The notes under the pieces were generated by a model. The model searched no databases. It was given only the letters and a program-made list of their open reading frames with translations, and had not been told where the DNA came from. Shown here one piece after another: positions 1 through 6,981 of a stretch of 64,000 nucleotides of DNA. The stretch's first letter is position 1. Each line of letters opens with the position of its first letter. Origin of the DNA: Microcella daejeonensis (GTDB lineage Bacteria > Actinomycetota > Actinomycetes > Actinomycetales > Microbacteriaceae); the NCBI RefSeq assembly GCF_026625045.1, contig NZ_CP113089.1, positions 1,798,001 to 1,862,000 on the forward strand, in the 5' to 3' direction. The position numbers and the translations under genes were made by a program.

Positions 1-1262
1 CCAAGGACATGCTCGTGAGCGAGCTCGGCCGCGTCACGCACGGCGGGCCGGCCTTCTGCCAGGGCGTCTGGGTCACGACGACGCACGGCGACGTGCTCGA
101 CGGCGGCTCGGTGCTCACCGACGGGCTCGAGGACTTCATCTCGCAGATCGTGCCCGGCTCGTGGCGCCCGATGCCGTGGGAGCCGGGCGTCGCCTACGCC
201 GTCGCCGGGGCCGCCAACCCCGACATGACGCCCAACGACTTCGCCCCGCGCACCCTGCTCGAGCGCATCGTGGGCGAGTTCGCCTCGCTCGGGCTCACCC
301 CCGTGGTCGGCCCCGAGCTCGAGTTCTTCATCGCCGAGGCCCGCGAGGGCAGCGCGCCGGGCTACCAGCAGGCCATCCAGCAGCCCGGCCGGGTCTACAC
401 CTCCGGGGCGACCGTCGACCCGCACGGCACCTTCCTGCACCTGCTGCGCATGCTCGACCGGATGCGCATCGGCGTGTTCGCGGGCAACCACGAGTTCAGC
501 GCCAGCCAGTACGAGATCAACTTCTGGCACGGCGAGGCCCTCGACGCCGCCGACCGCACCCTGCTGCTCAAGACCGCCGTGAAGGACGTCGTGTCGCGGA
601 CGGGTCGGTTCGCGACCTTCCTCGGCAAGCCGTGGACGGAGGAGGGCGGCAGCGGGTTCCACCTGCACTTCTCCGTCGTCGACGCGGAGGGCGTGAACCT
701 CATGCACGCGCCCGACGGGTCGCTCAGCGAGCTCGCCCGGCACATGATCGGCGGCATCGTGCACCACGCCCCCGCGCTCACCGCCCTCTGCAACCCGACC
801 GTCAACGCCTTCAAGCGCCTCGGCCCCGACACGCTCGCCCCGTACCGCGCGAACTGGGGCTTCGACAACCGCAGCGCGCTCGTCCGCATCCCGCCCGAGC
901 GCGGCGCGGGCACCCGGCTCGAGATCCGGCTCGGCGACGGCTCGGCCAACCCGTACCTGATGATCGCGGCGATCCTCGCCGCGGCGCTCGACGGCATCCG
1001 CACGAAGCGCGAGCCGGCCGAGCCCGTCCACGGGCTCGCCTACGGCGACGAGGGGGGTGCGGTTCTGCCCATGACGCTGGGGGCGGCGCTGGATGCCCTC
1101 GCCGACGACGCGGTCCTGCGCGAGCTGCTCGGCGGCCCGCTCGTTGAGGTCTTCGAGGTGCTCAAGCGCGACGAGGTGGCGCGCTACACCGGGGCCGTCG
1201 CCGACCCCGAGACCCGCGAGGTCACCTCGTGGGAGATCGAGGAGTACTTCCTCGACCTGTGA
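1..1262 (+). CDS. glutamine synthetase-like gamma-glutamyl ligase (5' partial)
   Basis: The reading frame is open to the left edge, so the N-terminal part (the beta-grasp region, perhaps 30-45 residues) is missing. Counting from the first ATG at position 9, the catalytic-domain motifs are GPELEFF (101-107), GSGFHLHFSV (215-224), NRSALVRIPP (288-297) and LEIRLGDGSANPYL (304-317), which carry the metal, ATP and glutamate ligands of the GS fold. The sequence is of the GlnA3/GlnA4/PuuA type rather than the nitrogen-assimilating GlnA type. In actinobacteria such enzymes attach glutamate to polyamines or ethanolamine. The nearby APC permease (2281) and a gamma-glutamyl-GABA hydrolase family gene (4133) support a polyamine or amine substrate. 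The exact substrate cannot be read from sequence. Confidence 0.88.
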   Translation, partial: KDMLVSELGRVTHGGPAFCQGVWVTTTHGDVLDGGSVLTDGLEDFISQIVPGSWRPMPWEPGVAYAVAGAANPDMTPNDFAPRTLLERIVGEFASLGLTPVVGPELEFFIAEAREGSAPGYQQAIQQPGRVYTSGATVDPHGTFLHLLRMLDRMRIGVFAGNHEFSASQYEINFWHGEALDAADRTLLLKTAVKDVVSRTGRFATFLGKPWTEEGGSGFHLHFSVVDAEGVNLMHAPDGSLSELARHMIGGIVHHAPALTALCNPTVNAFKRLGPDTLAPYRANWGFDNRSALVRIPPERGAGTRLEIRLGDGSANPYLMIAAILAAALDGIRTKREPAEPVHGLAYGDEGGAVLPMTLGAALDALADDAVLRELLGGPLVEVFEVLKRDEVARYTGAVADPETREVTSWEIEEYFLDL

Positions 1263-1282
1263 CGGGCGGTCCGGGGGCGCAC

Positions 1283-1298
1283 GGGGCGCCGGCGCCCC
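1283..1298. terminator. palindrome between convergent genes
   Basis: GGGGCGCCGGCGCCCC is a perfect 16-base palindrome lying between the stop of the GS-like gene and the stop of the convergent decarboxylase-like gene. It has no free loop and no T tract, so it could act as a bidirectional terminator only with a distorted hairpin tip. Confidence 0.35.
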
Positions 1299-2111
1299 TC
1301 AGACGCTCGGGTCCGACCGATCGGCGACGAGGCTGCCGCCGGTGAAGGTCACGCCGACCTCCCGGTAGTACGCCGCGATGTGCTCGCGCACCGGCAGGAT
1401 CGAGGCGAGCTCGTCCCAGGGGGAGTCGTGCAGCTCGAGCGCGAAGTCGCCCGTCCAGGTCTCGCCGATGTCGGCATCGCTCGTGCTCATGGTGATGAGC
1501 TGATCGAGGCTGTTGCCGGCGCCGGGGGTGATGGAGGGCATCCATCGCGAATGCAGCATCGGGTGGCCGTTGACGAAGCCGTTGGTCTCGCTGGGCTCGC
1601 GCAGGGTCACGACGAGCGAGGCGAGACGGTGGTCGTACGCGGCGAGCGAGGCGCCGAGCTTCGCCCCCGGGGCGAGGCGGGGGGATGCCCGGCCGACCGA
1701 GAACACGCGGGTCACGGCCATCGAGCCGAGCTTCTTGGGGTAGCCCTGGAACCAGCCGCGCCCGATGGCGAAGTCCTTCGTCACCCAGATCGCGACGCAG
1801 CGCGTGTAGGTGACGCCCTCGTAGCGGCAGCGCACGACGGCGAAGGTCTCGAGGTACTGCGAGCGCTGCGGGTCGAGCAGCTCGGCGCCGCCTGTCGAGC
1901 ACGACTGCCAGTCGGCCCAGATGAGCGCGACGGCGCCCGGATCCTCCTCGGCGAGCTCGACGCCCTCGGGCAGCAGCGCCGCGACGTTCTCGGGGTCGGT
2001 GCGGTACTCGGCGGTGAGGAGCGTGCCCGAGTAGTACCAGGGCATGTCGGGCACGATCGCGCTCGCGCCGGAGGGGGTCTGCGGGGCCATGAAACCGCGG
2101 AGGTCTGCCAT
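1299..2111 (-). CDS. acetoacetate decarboxylase family protein
   Basis: This 270-residue protein matches the acetoacetate decarboxylase (ADC) family in length and core pattern. The family forms a Schiff base on a lysine; here the paired lysines of GYPKKLG (126-127) sit at that position after GRGWFQ. It is soluble, with no signal peptide or membrane segment. Many actinobacterial members are not true acetoacetate decarboxylases but act on other keto or enol acids, so the substrate is unknown. It is convergent with the GS-like gene and divergent from the APC permease. The ATG at 2111 is preceded on the minus strand by TAGCCT and six bases, indicating a leaderless transcript. Confidence 0.75.
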   Translation of the reverse strand: MADLRGFMAPQTPSGASAIVPDMPWYYSGTLLTAEYRTDPENVAALLPEGVELAEEDPGAVALIWADWQSCSTGGAELLDPQRSQYLETFAVVRCRYEGVTYTRCVAIWVTKDFAIGRGWFQGYPKKLGSMAVTRVFSVGRASPRLAPGAKLGASLAAYDHRLASLVVTLREPSETNGFVNGHPMLHSRWMPSITPGAGNSLDQLITMSTSDADIGETWTGDFALELHDSPWDELASILPVREHIAAYYREVGVTFTGGSLVADRSDPSV

Positions 2112-2117
2112 GGCGTC

Positions 2118-2123
2118 AGGCTA
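2118..2123 (-). promoter_or_regulatory. -10 element TAGCCT, leaderless
   Basis: On the minus strand TAGCCT is followed by six bases (GACGCC) and the ATG at 2111, placing the predicted transcription start at or next to the start codon. Confidence 0.6.
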
Positions 2124-2170
2124 GCAAGTCATTCGGGAACAAACGATAGGGCGGGCGCGAAATCTGCTGA

Positions 2171-2215
2171 GCGGAAATCCGCATCATCCGGATGCTTGAC
2201 GCGCGTTCGCGCGTC
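2171..2215. promoter_or_regulatory. dyad-rich operator candidate before the permease
   Basis: Three inverted repeats lie in 45 bases: GCGGA-AA-TCCGC (2171-2182), the palindrome CATCCGGATG (2185-2194), and GACGCGCG-TT-CGCGCGTC (2198-2215). The last one overlaps a -35-like TTGACG (2196-2201 region). They lie between the divergent decarboxylase-like and permease genes and are good candidates for a regulator site. Confidence 0.45.
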
Positions 2216-2280
2216 CCCCACTCTTGAGCCACTTCGTTTCGACCCGAACGATCGTCCCGCTCGATGAGGAGTCCCGGACC

Positions 2281-3798
2281 ATGACCCACCAGACCCCCGC
2301 CGCCGGAACCGCCCCCGCCGCGCGCGACTCCGCCCTCCGGCCTGGCCGCCTCGGCGTGCTCGGCATCGTCTTCTTCGTCGTCGCCGCCTCGGCCCCGCTC
2401 ATCGGCATCACCGGGGCCGTGCCCGTGGCGATGCTGCTCGGCACCGGCGCCGCGGTGCCCGGCGCGTATCTCGCCGTAGGCCTCACCCTGCTCCTGTTCT
2501 CGGTCGGCTACGCCACGATGAGCCGCTCGATGACCAACTCCGGCGCCTTCTTCGCCTACGTCGGCAAGGGGCTCGGAGTGCGGGCGGGCGTCGCCGCGGC
2601 GTTCGCCGCCCTGCTGGCCTACCTCACCATCCAGCTCGCGATCTACGGATTCTTCGGCGTCGTCGTCTCCGGCTTCGCGGCGGGGCTCGGCCTCGACCTG
2701 CCCTGGTACGTCTGGTCGATCCTCGTCTGGGCGATCGTGAGCGCGCTCTCGCTGCTGAGCGTCGACGTCGGCGCCAAGGTGCTCGGCGTGATGCTCGTGC
2801 TCGAGGTGATCGTGCTGCTCGTCGCGGCGATCGCCATGCTCGCGAACGGCGGCCCCGAGGGGTGGATGCTCGCCGCCTCCTTCTCTCCCGACCAGGTCTT
2901 CGCGGGCGGCTTCGCCGGCACCGCGGGTATCGCGCTCGCCTTCGCCTTCGCGAGCTTCATCGGCTTCGAGGCCACGGCGATCTACGGGGAGGAGGCGAAG
3001 GATCCGAAGCGCACCGTTCCGCTCGCCACGTACATCTCGATCGTCGTGATCAGCGTGCTCTTCGCCATCGTCTCCTTCGCCATGGTGACGGGGATGGGCG
3101 CCTCGCAGGTCGCCGACCGGGTGATCGAGCTGTCGGGAGGGCTGGCCGATCCGGCCGGGGTGCTCTTCGGCCTCACCGAGCAGTACGTCGGCGGCTGGCT
3201 GACCGTCGGCATGGGCATTCTCGTCATCACGAGCCTCTTCGCGGGTCTGCTCGCCTTCCAGAACGCGGCGAGCCGCTACTTCTTCGCCCTCGGGCGCGGC
3301 GGGGTGCTGCCGGCCGCGGTCGCCCGCACCAACACCGCGGGCGCGCCGATCATCGGCGTCGCCATCACCTCGGCCGTGGCGCTCCTCGTCATGATCGTCT
3401 TCGCCGTGGCCGGCCTCGACCCCTTCGCGAACCTCTTCTCGTGGATGAGCTCGGTGACGGTCATCGCGATCGTGCTCGTCGAGATCCTCGTGAGCGCGGC
3501 CGTCATCCGGTACTTCATGGCGCACGAGGGCGGCACGGTCTGGTCGACGAAGATCGCCCCCGGCCTGTCGATCCTCGCGCTCGGAGTCGGGCTGTACCTG
3601 CTCATGTCGCGCTTCAACCTGCTCGCCGGCACGGCGCCCGAGGGCGTCGACCCCTCGCTGCCCGAGAGCGCCTGGCAGCTCAACGCCCTCGGCTGGCTGC
3701 TCGTGCTGCTGCCCTTCGTGCTGCTCGTCGTCGGCTACGTCATCGCCCGCACCGGCGGGAGGAGGAGCGAGCAGCTCGTCAAGGACTTCGCGTCCTGA
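2281..3798 (+). CDS. APC-family amino acid/amine permease
   Basis: This is a polytopic transporter of the amino acid-polyamine-organocation superfamily, 505 residues with about twelve hydrophobic segments. The first (near residues 22-42) has the typical APC opening GxxxFxxxAxxAPL. The segment FASFIGFEATAIYGEEAKDP has the conserved glutamate and the EExxxP loop seen in amino acid and putrescine permeases. I chose the ATG at 2281 because a GAGGAG site lies about ten bases upstream; an in-frame start at 2224 would add 19 non-hydrophobic residues. Its setting next to gamma-glutamyl ligase and hydrolase genes suggests polyamine or amino acid uptake. Substrate specificity is inferred only from context. 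Confidence 0.87.
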   Translation: MTHQTPAAGTAPAARDSALRPGRLGVLGIVFFVVAASAPLIGITGAVPVAMLLGTGAAVPGAYLAVGLTLLLFSVGYATMSRSMTNSGAFFAYVGKGLGVRAGVAAAFAALLAYLTIQLAIYGFFGVVVSGFAAGLGLDLPWYVWSILVWAIVSALSLLSVDVGAKVLGVMLVLEVIVLLVAAIAMLANGGPEGWMLAASFSPDQVFAGGFAGTAGIALAFAFASFIGFEATAIYGEEAKDPKRTVPLATYISIVVISVLFAIVSFAMVTGMGASQVADRVIELSGGLADPAGVLFGLTEQYVGGWLTVGMGILVITSLFAGLLAFQNAASRYFFALGRGGVLPAAVARTNTAGAPIIGVAITSAVALLVMIVFAVAGLDPFANLFSWMSSVTVIAIVLVEILVSAAVIRYFMAHEGGTVWSTKIAPGLSILALGVGLYLLMSRFNLLAGTAPEGVDPSLPESAWQLNALGWLLVLLPFVLLVVGYVIARTGGRRSEQLVKDFAS

Positions 3799-3807
3799 GC
3801 CCGGCGG

Positions 3808-3813
3808 TAGCGT
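3808..3813 (+). promoter_or_regulatory. possible -10 element TAGCGT
   Basis: TAGCGT lies 35 bases upstream of the small sigma-region-4-like gene at 3849, in the 50-base gap after the permease. It could give a separate transcript for that gene and the hydrolase. Confidence 0.35.
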
Positions 3814-3848
3814 TGCGGTCGGCCGTCCGGCCGCGGAGAGAGGACCTC

Positions 3849-4136
3849 ATGAGAGACGACGAGTACGACCTGGACGTCACGGCCGCGCAGCCGATCGACG
3901 ACGCCGCCATCGCCGCGCTCAGCCGCGACGAGCTCATCCAGGCGATCGTCGCGCTGCCGCCCGAGCTGCGCATGGGCATGGGCGGCATCCTGCTCGAGAA
4001 GCGCACCTACTCCGACGTCTCGCAGGAGCTCGGCATCCGCCAGGCCGAGCTCGTGCGCCAGGTGCACCGCGGCCGCGCGCTCATCTCGCGGCAGCTGGCC
4101 GCGCGGGAGGCGGCGGGCGAGGGGGCGGCCGGATGA
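3849..4136 (+). CDS. small sigma-70 region 4-like helix-turn-helix protein
   Basis: This 95-residue protein has an acidic N-terminus (1-25). Residues 25-82 then read like the sigma-factor region 4 fold: an LSRDELIQAIVALPPELR helix pair, followed by TYSDVSQELGIRQAELVRQV, which fits the helix-turn-helix, and a basic HRGRALISRQL tail like that of ECF sigma factors. Region 2, which binds the -10 element and core polymerase, is absent, so it is not a complete sigma factor. The stop overlaps the next start by four bases (ATGA), so it is translationally coupled to the hydrolase gene. It may be a DNA-binding regulator of this catabolic locus, but that is inference; no experimentally known family is recognised. 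Confidence 0.65.
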   Translation: MRDDEYDLDVTAAQPIDDAAIAALSRDELIQAIVALPPELRMGMGGILLEKRTYSDVSQELGIRQAELVRQVHRGRALISRQLAAREAAGEGAAG

Positions 4137-4846
4137 GCAGGGCCCCTGTTATCGGCCTCAGCACCTACCTCGAGCCCGCGGCGATGGGCATCTGGGATCG
4201 CCCCGCCGTCGTGCTGCCCCGCGTCTACACCGACGCCGTGCTCAGTGCGGGCGGGGTGCCCGTGGGCCTCCCGCCGCAGCCGCCGACGGCCGAGGCGGTC
4301 GCAGCGGTGCTCGACGCCGTCGACGGGCTCGTCATCACCGGCGGCAAGGACGTCGATGCGGCGCTCTACGGCGAGACCGCGCATCCCGAGAACGACGCCC
4401 CGCGCCCCGACCGCGACGCCTGGGAGATCGCGCTGGTGCGCGCGGCGATCGAGCGCGACCTGCCACTGCTCGGCATCTGCCGCGGACTGCAGGTGCTCGT
4501 CGTCGCCCTCGGCGGCACGCTCGTGCAGCACCTGCCCGACCTGATCGGCTCGAGCCGGTACAGCAACGGCGACGCGACCTTCGCCGACAACCCGGTGATC
4601 ACCGTGCCCGGCAGCCGGGTGGCGGGGATGCTCGGCGCGAGCGCCACCGTGAAGAGCTACCACCACCAGGCTGCCGACCGCGTGCCGCCCGAGCTCGAGG
4701 TCACCGCGCGCGGCGACGACGGCGTGGTGCAGGCCGTCGAGGTGCCCGGCATGCGCTTCGGCGTCGCCGTGCAGTGGCACCCGGAGGAATCGCCCGAGGA
4801 CGCCCGACTGCTCACCGGCCTGGTCGAGGCCGCCCGCGCCCGCTAG
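4133..4846 (+). CDS. gamma-glutamyl-gamma-aminobutyrate hydrolase family (class I glutamine amidotransferase-like)
   Basis: This 237-residue peptidase C26/PuuD-type protein has the nucleophile elbow GICRGLQ (Cys116) and the partner QWHPEE (His216, Glu218). VITGGKDVDAALYGE (67-81) is the usual family signature. PuuD releases GABA from gamma-glutamyl-GABA in the gamma-glutamylated putrescine pathway. Together with the GS-like ligase and APC permease it points to polyamine degradation, although the oxidase and aldehyde dehydrogenase steps are not in this window. The ATG overlaps the upstream stop by four bases. Other members of the family cleave folate polyglutamate or unknown gamma-glutamyl amides, so the precise substrate is inferred. 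Confidence 0.85.
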   Translation: MSRAPVIGLSTYLEPAAMGIWDRPAVVLPRVYTDAVLSAGGVPVGLPPQPPTAEAVAAVLDAVDGLVITGGKDVDAALYGETAHPENDAPRPDRDAWEIALVRAAIERDLPLLGICRGLQVLVVALGGTLVQHLPDLIGSSRYSNGDATFADNPVITVPGSRVAGMLGASATVKSYHHQAADRVPPELEVTARGDDGVVQAVEVPGMRFGVAVQWHPEESPEDARLLTGLVEAARAR

Positions 4847-4851
4847 TCGCG

Positions 4852-4867
4852 CGCGGCACGAGCCGCG
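4852..4867. terminator. weak GC hairpin between convergent genes
   Basis: CGCGGC-ACGA-GCCGCG is a six-base-pair stem with a four-base loop, just after the hydrolase stop and before the stop of the convergent phosphotransferase-like gene. No T tract follows. Confidence 0.35.
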
Positions 4868-4885
4868 ACCGGGGCCGCGGCCGCG

Positions 4886-5968
4886 CTAGTCGCGCGGCGT
4901 CGGCGGCGTGGCGACGTCGTCGCCCGAGCCGGGCCGGCTCGGCGAGGCGGGGGAGGCCGCGCCGATGGGCTGCAGGTCGAGCCCGCCCGCGCTGCGCAGG
5001 CCGGCGAGGTCGTGCGCGTCGGTGAGGGTCGAGGGCCGTGCCGGCTCGGCGGCGAGCGAGGCGGTCATGTCGGTGTGCACGCGGTCGAGCAGGGCGTGCA
5101 GCATTCCGACGGCGTCGTCGATGATCTCCTGGCTGCGGCTGGCCGTGCCGTGCAGCAGCCAGCGTGCCACCTCGAGCTCGGCGGCGAAGACGGCGCGACG
5201 CCCGAGCTGCTTGTCGTGCACGCCGCGGGCCTGGTGGTAGGCGTCGAAGGCGGCGTCGGGCACGGCGGCGTCGGGCGCGCCGAGCAGCCAGAACAGGTCC
5301 CGCGCGGGGTCGGCGACCTGCAGCCGGCTCCAGCCGAGCACGCCCGTGACGGTCTCGGCGATGGCGAGGAAGGAGGAGGCCGCGAGCGCGCCGTTGATCA
5401 CGGTCGGGGTGAATTGCCAGAGGGTCGTGTCCTCGACCGCGAGCTCCCAGCGGCGCTGCAGGCCCGCGGGCACGAGGCCGGTGCTCACCGCGCGGTCGAG
5501 GGTCGAGGTGCTCTCGCGCACCACGTCGACGGCGCGCAGCTGCGGCAGGCCGACGTCGGCGACGACGCTCGTCGGCAGGGCGTGGATGGCGGCGACGGCC
5601 TGGCCGATCGAGGCGGCGAGCCCGGGAGTGATGCGGCCGAGCGAGACGGGGTCGCCGTCGACGAACTCGTGCACGACGGCGCGGGTGCCGCCGGCGGGCG
5701 CCTGGCCGAGCAGGCGGGGGGCGGCGAACGGCAGTCGACCGCGCACCCCGTCGCTGAGCGCGCGCAGGGCGACCATGTCGGCCGACTGCTCCGACTCGGC
5801 CGCGGTCGTGCGCGGCGCCCGCACCACGAGGCGCCGTCCGTCGCGGGTCGACAGCAGCGCGGAGTCCGTCCCGCCGGAGGTCGAGCCGAGCCGCTCCGAG
5901 GTCGTGACGTCGAGGCCGGGAACGGCCGCCGTCGCGAGCGCGGCTAGAGTGAGAGGGGTCCTGGCCAT
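4886..5968 (-). CDS. aminoglycoside/macrolide phosphotransferase-like protein
   Basis: This 360-residue protein has the outline of the aminoglycoside phosphotransferase (protein-kinase-like) superfamily: a nucleotide-binding N-lobe (about 8-70), the RAVVHEFVDGDPV linker, and a C-lobe with ATVINGALAASSFL-like sequence where the catalytic loop is expected. The usual HGDxxxxN of active enzymes is not preserved: the loop reads NGALAAS. Activity is therefore doubtful. The last 45 residues are Ala/Pro/Ser-rich. In actinobacteria a gene of this family sits next to nudC and uvrD2, as here, and is not an antibiotic-resistance gene by context. I chose the ATG at 5968, not the longer frame to 6013, because TACCCT lies six bases before it. 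Confidence 0.65.
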   Translation of the reverse strand: MARTPLTLAALATAAVPGLDVTTSERLGSTSGGTDSALLSTRDGRRLVVRAPRTTAAESEQSADMVALRALSDGVRGRLPFAAPRLLGQAPAGGTRAVVHEFVDGDPVSLGRITPGLAASIGQAVAAIHALPTSVVADVGLPQLRAVDVVRESTSTLDRAVSTGLVPAGLQRRWELAVEDTTLWQFTPTVINGALAASSFLAIAETVTGVLGWSRLQVADPARDLFWLLGAPDAAVPDAAFDAYHQARGVHDKQLGRRAVFAAELEVARWLLHGTASRSQEIIDDAVGMLHALLDRVHTDMTASLAAEPARPSTLTDAHDLAGLRSAGGLDLQPIGAASPASPSRPGSGDDVATPPTPRD

Positions 5969-5974
5969 ACCGAC

Positions 5975-5980
5975 AGGGTA
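5975..5980 (-). promoter_or_regulatory. -10 element TACCCT, leaderless
   Basis: On the minus strand TACCCT is followed by GTCGGT and the ATG at 5968, so the transcript is predicted to start at the start codon. Confidence 0.55.
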
Positions 5981-6042
5981 GGTGGCGCGCTCCTCACGAG
6001 GGCCGTGCGCCACGCGCTTCCGCCGCCGCAGATGGGGTCTTG

Positions 6043-6981
6043 ATGCACCGTTCGATCACCGCTCGACTGCCCCTCTCGCGGTACCGCATCGACCGCGACG
6101 ACACCGCGCGGCTGCGTCCCGACCTCTTCGCCGAGCTCGCGGCCGAGCCGAGCTCGCGGGTGCTGCCCGTGTGGCGCGGCGAGGTGCTGCTGACCACGGC
6201 CGAGCATCCCGCCCTCGCCCTCCTCCCCGCCGACGCGGTGCCGACGGATGCCCTGCGCATCTACCTCGGGCGCACCACCGAGGCCGAGGCCGACCTGCCG
6301 GCCGGCGCCGCGATCATCGCCGCGGTGCTCGACGACGCGGCCGGCGAGCGGATGGCGCGCGACGTCACCCGCTGGGGCAATCCCCGCACCCTCGGCCACC
6401 AGCTGAGCGACCGCGATGCGGGCCTCGCCGTCGAGGCGCTCGCGATCGCGAACTGGCACGCCAGCCACGCCTTCTCGCCGCGCACGGGCAACGCCACGAC
6501 GCCCGGCCGCGCCGGCTGGGTGCGCGTCGACGTCGAGACGGGCCGCGAGATGTTCCCGCGCACCGACGCCGCCATCATCGTCGGCGTGACGGACGAGCGC
6601 GACCGCCTCGTGCTCGGCAGCAACGCCGCGTGGGAGTCGAACCGCTTCTCGCTGCTCGCCGGCTTCGTCGAGCCGGGGGAGTCGCTCGAGGCCGCGGTCG
6701 CCCGCGAGGTCGCCGAGGAGTCGGGCCTGCGCGTCGTCGACCCCGTCTACGTCGGCTCGCAGCCGTGGCCGTTCCCCGCCTCGCTCATGCTGGGCTTCCG
6801 CGCGACGCTCGACCCGTCCTCGGCCGCCGAGCTGCGGCCCGACGGCGACGAGATCCTCGATCTGCGCTGGTTCAGCCGCGACGAGCTGAGGAGCCAGCTC
6901 GACACGATCGTGCTGCCCGGGCGCACCTCCATCGCGCGCGCCATCATCGAGGACTGGTACGGGGGGCCGCTCGAGGCATGA
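6043..6981 (+). CDS. nudC: NudC-type NAD(+)/NADH pyrophosphatase lacking zinc-ribbon cysteines
   Basis: This 312-residue NUDIX hydrolase has the NudC signature SQPWPFP (239-245) directly after the Nudix box GFVEPGESLEAA...REVAEESG (207-228). NudC cleaves NAD(H) and can remove NAD caps from RNA. The unusual point is the zinc ribbon before the Nudix fold: where most family members have two CxxC pairs, residues 144-167 read FSPRTG ... VDVETG, and the entire protein has no cysteine at all. The ATG at 6043 is preferred over the TTG just before it. The stop overlaps the uvrD2 start by four bases (ATGA), indicating a two-gene operon. Confidence 0.9.
   Translation: MHRSITARLPLSRYRIDRDDTARLRPDLFAELAAEPSSRVLPVWRGEVLLTTAEHPALALLPADAVPTDALRIYLGRTTEAEADLPAGAAIIAAVLDDAAGERMARDVTRWGNPRTLGHQLSDRDAGLAVEALAIANWHASHAFSPRTGNATTPGRAGWVRVDVETGREMFPRTDAAIIVGVTDERDRLVLGSNAAWESNRFSLLAGFVEPGESLEAAVAREVAEESGLRVVDPVYVGSQPWPFPASLMLGFRATLDPSSAAELRPDGDEILDLRWFSRDELRSQLDTIVLPGRTSIARAIIEDWYGGPLEA

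Noticed and set aside
4886..5968. Macrolide or aminoglycoside resistance gene
   Set aside because: The catalytic HGD loop is missing and the gene is in a conserved housekeeping context, not on a mobile element.
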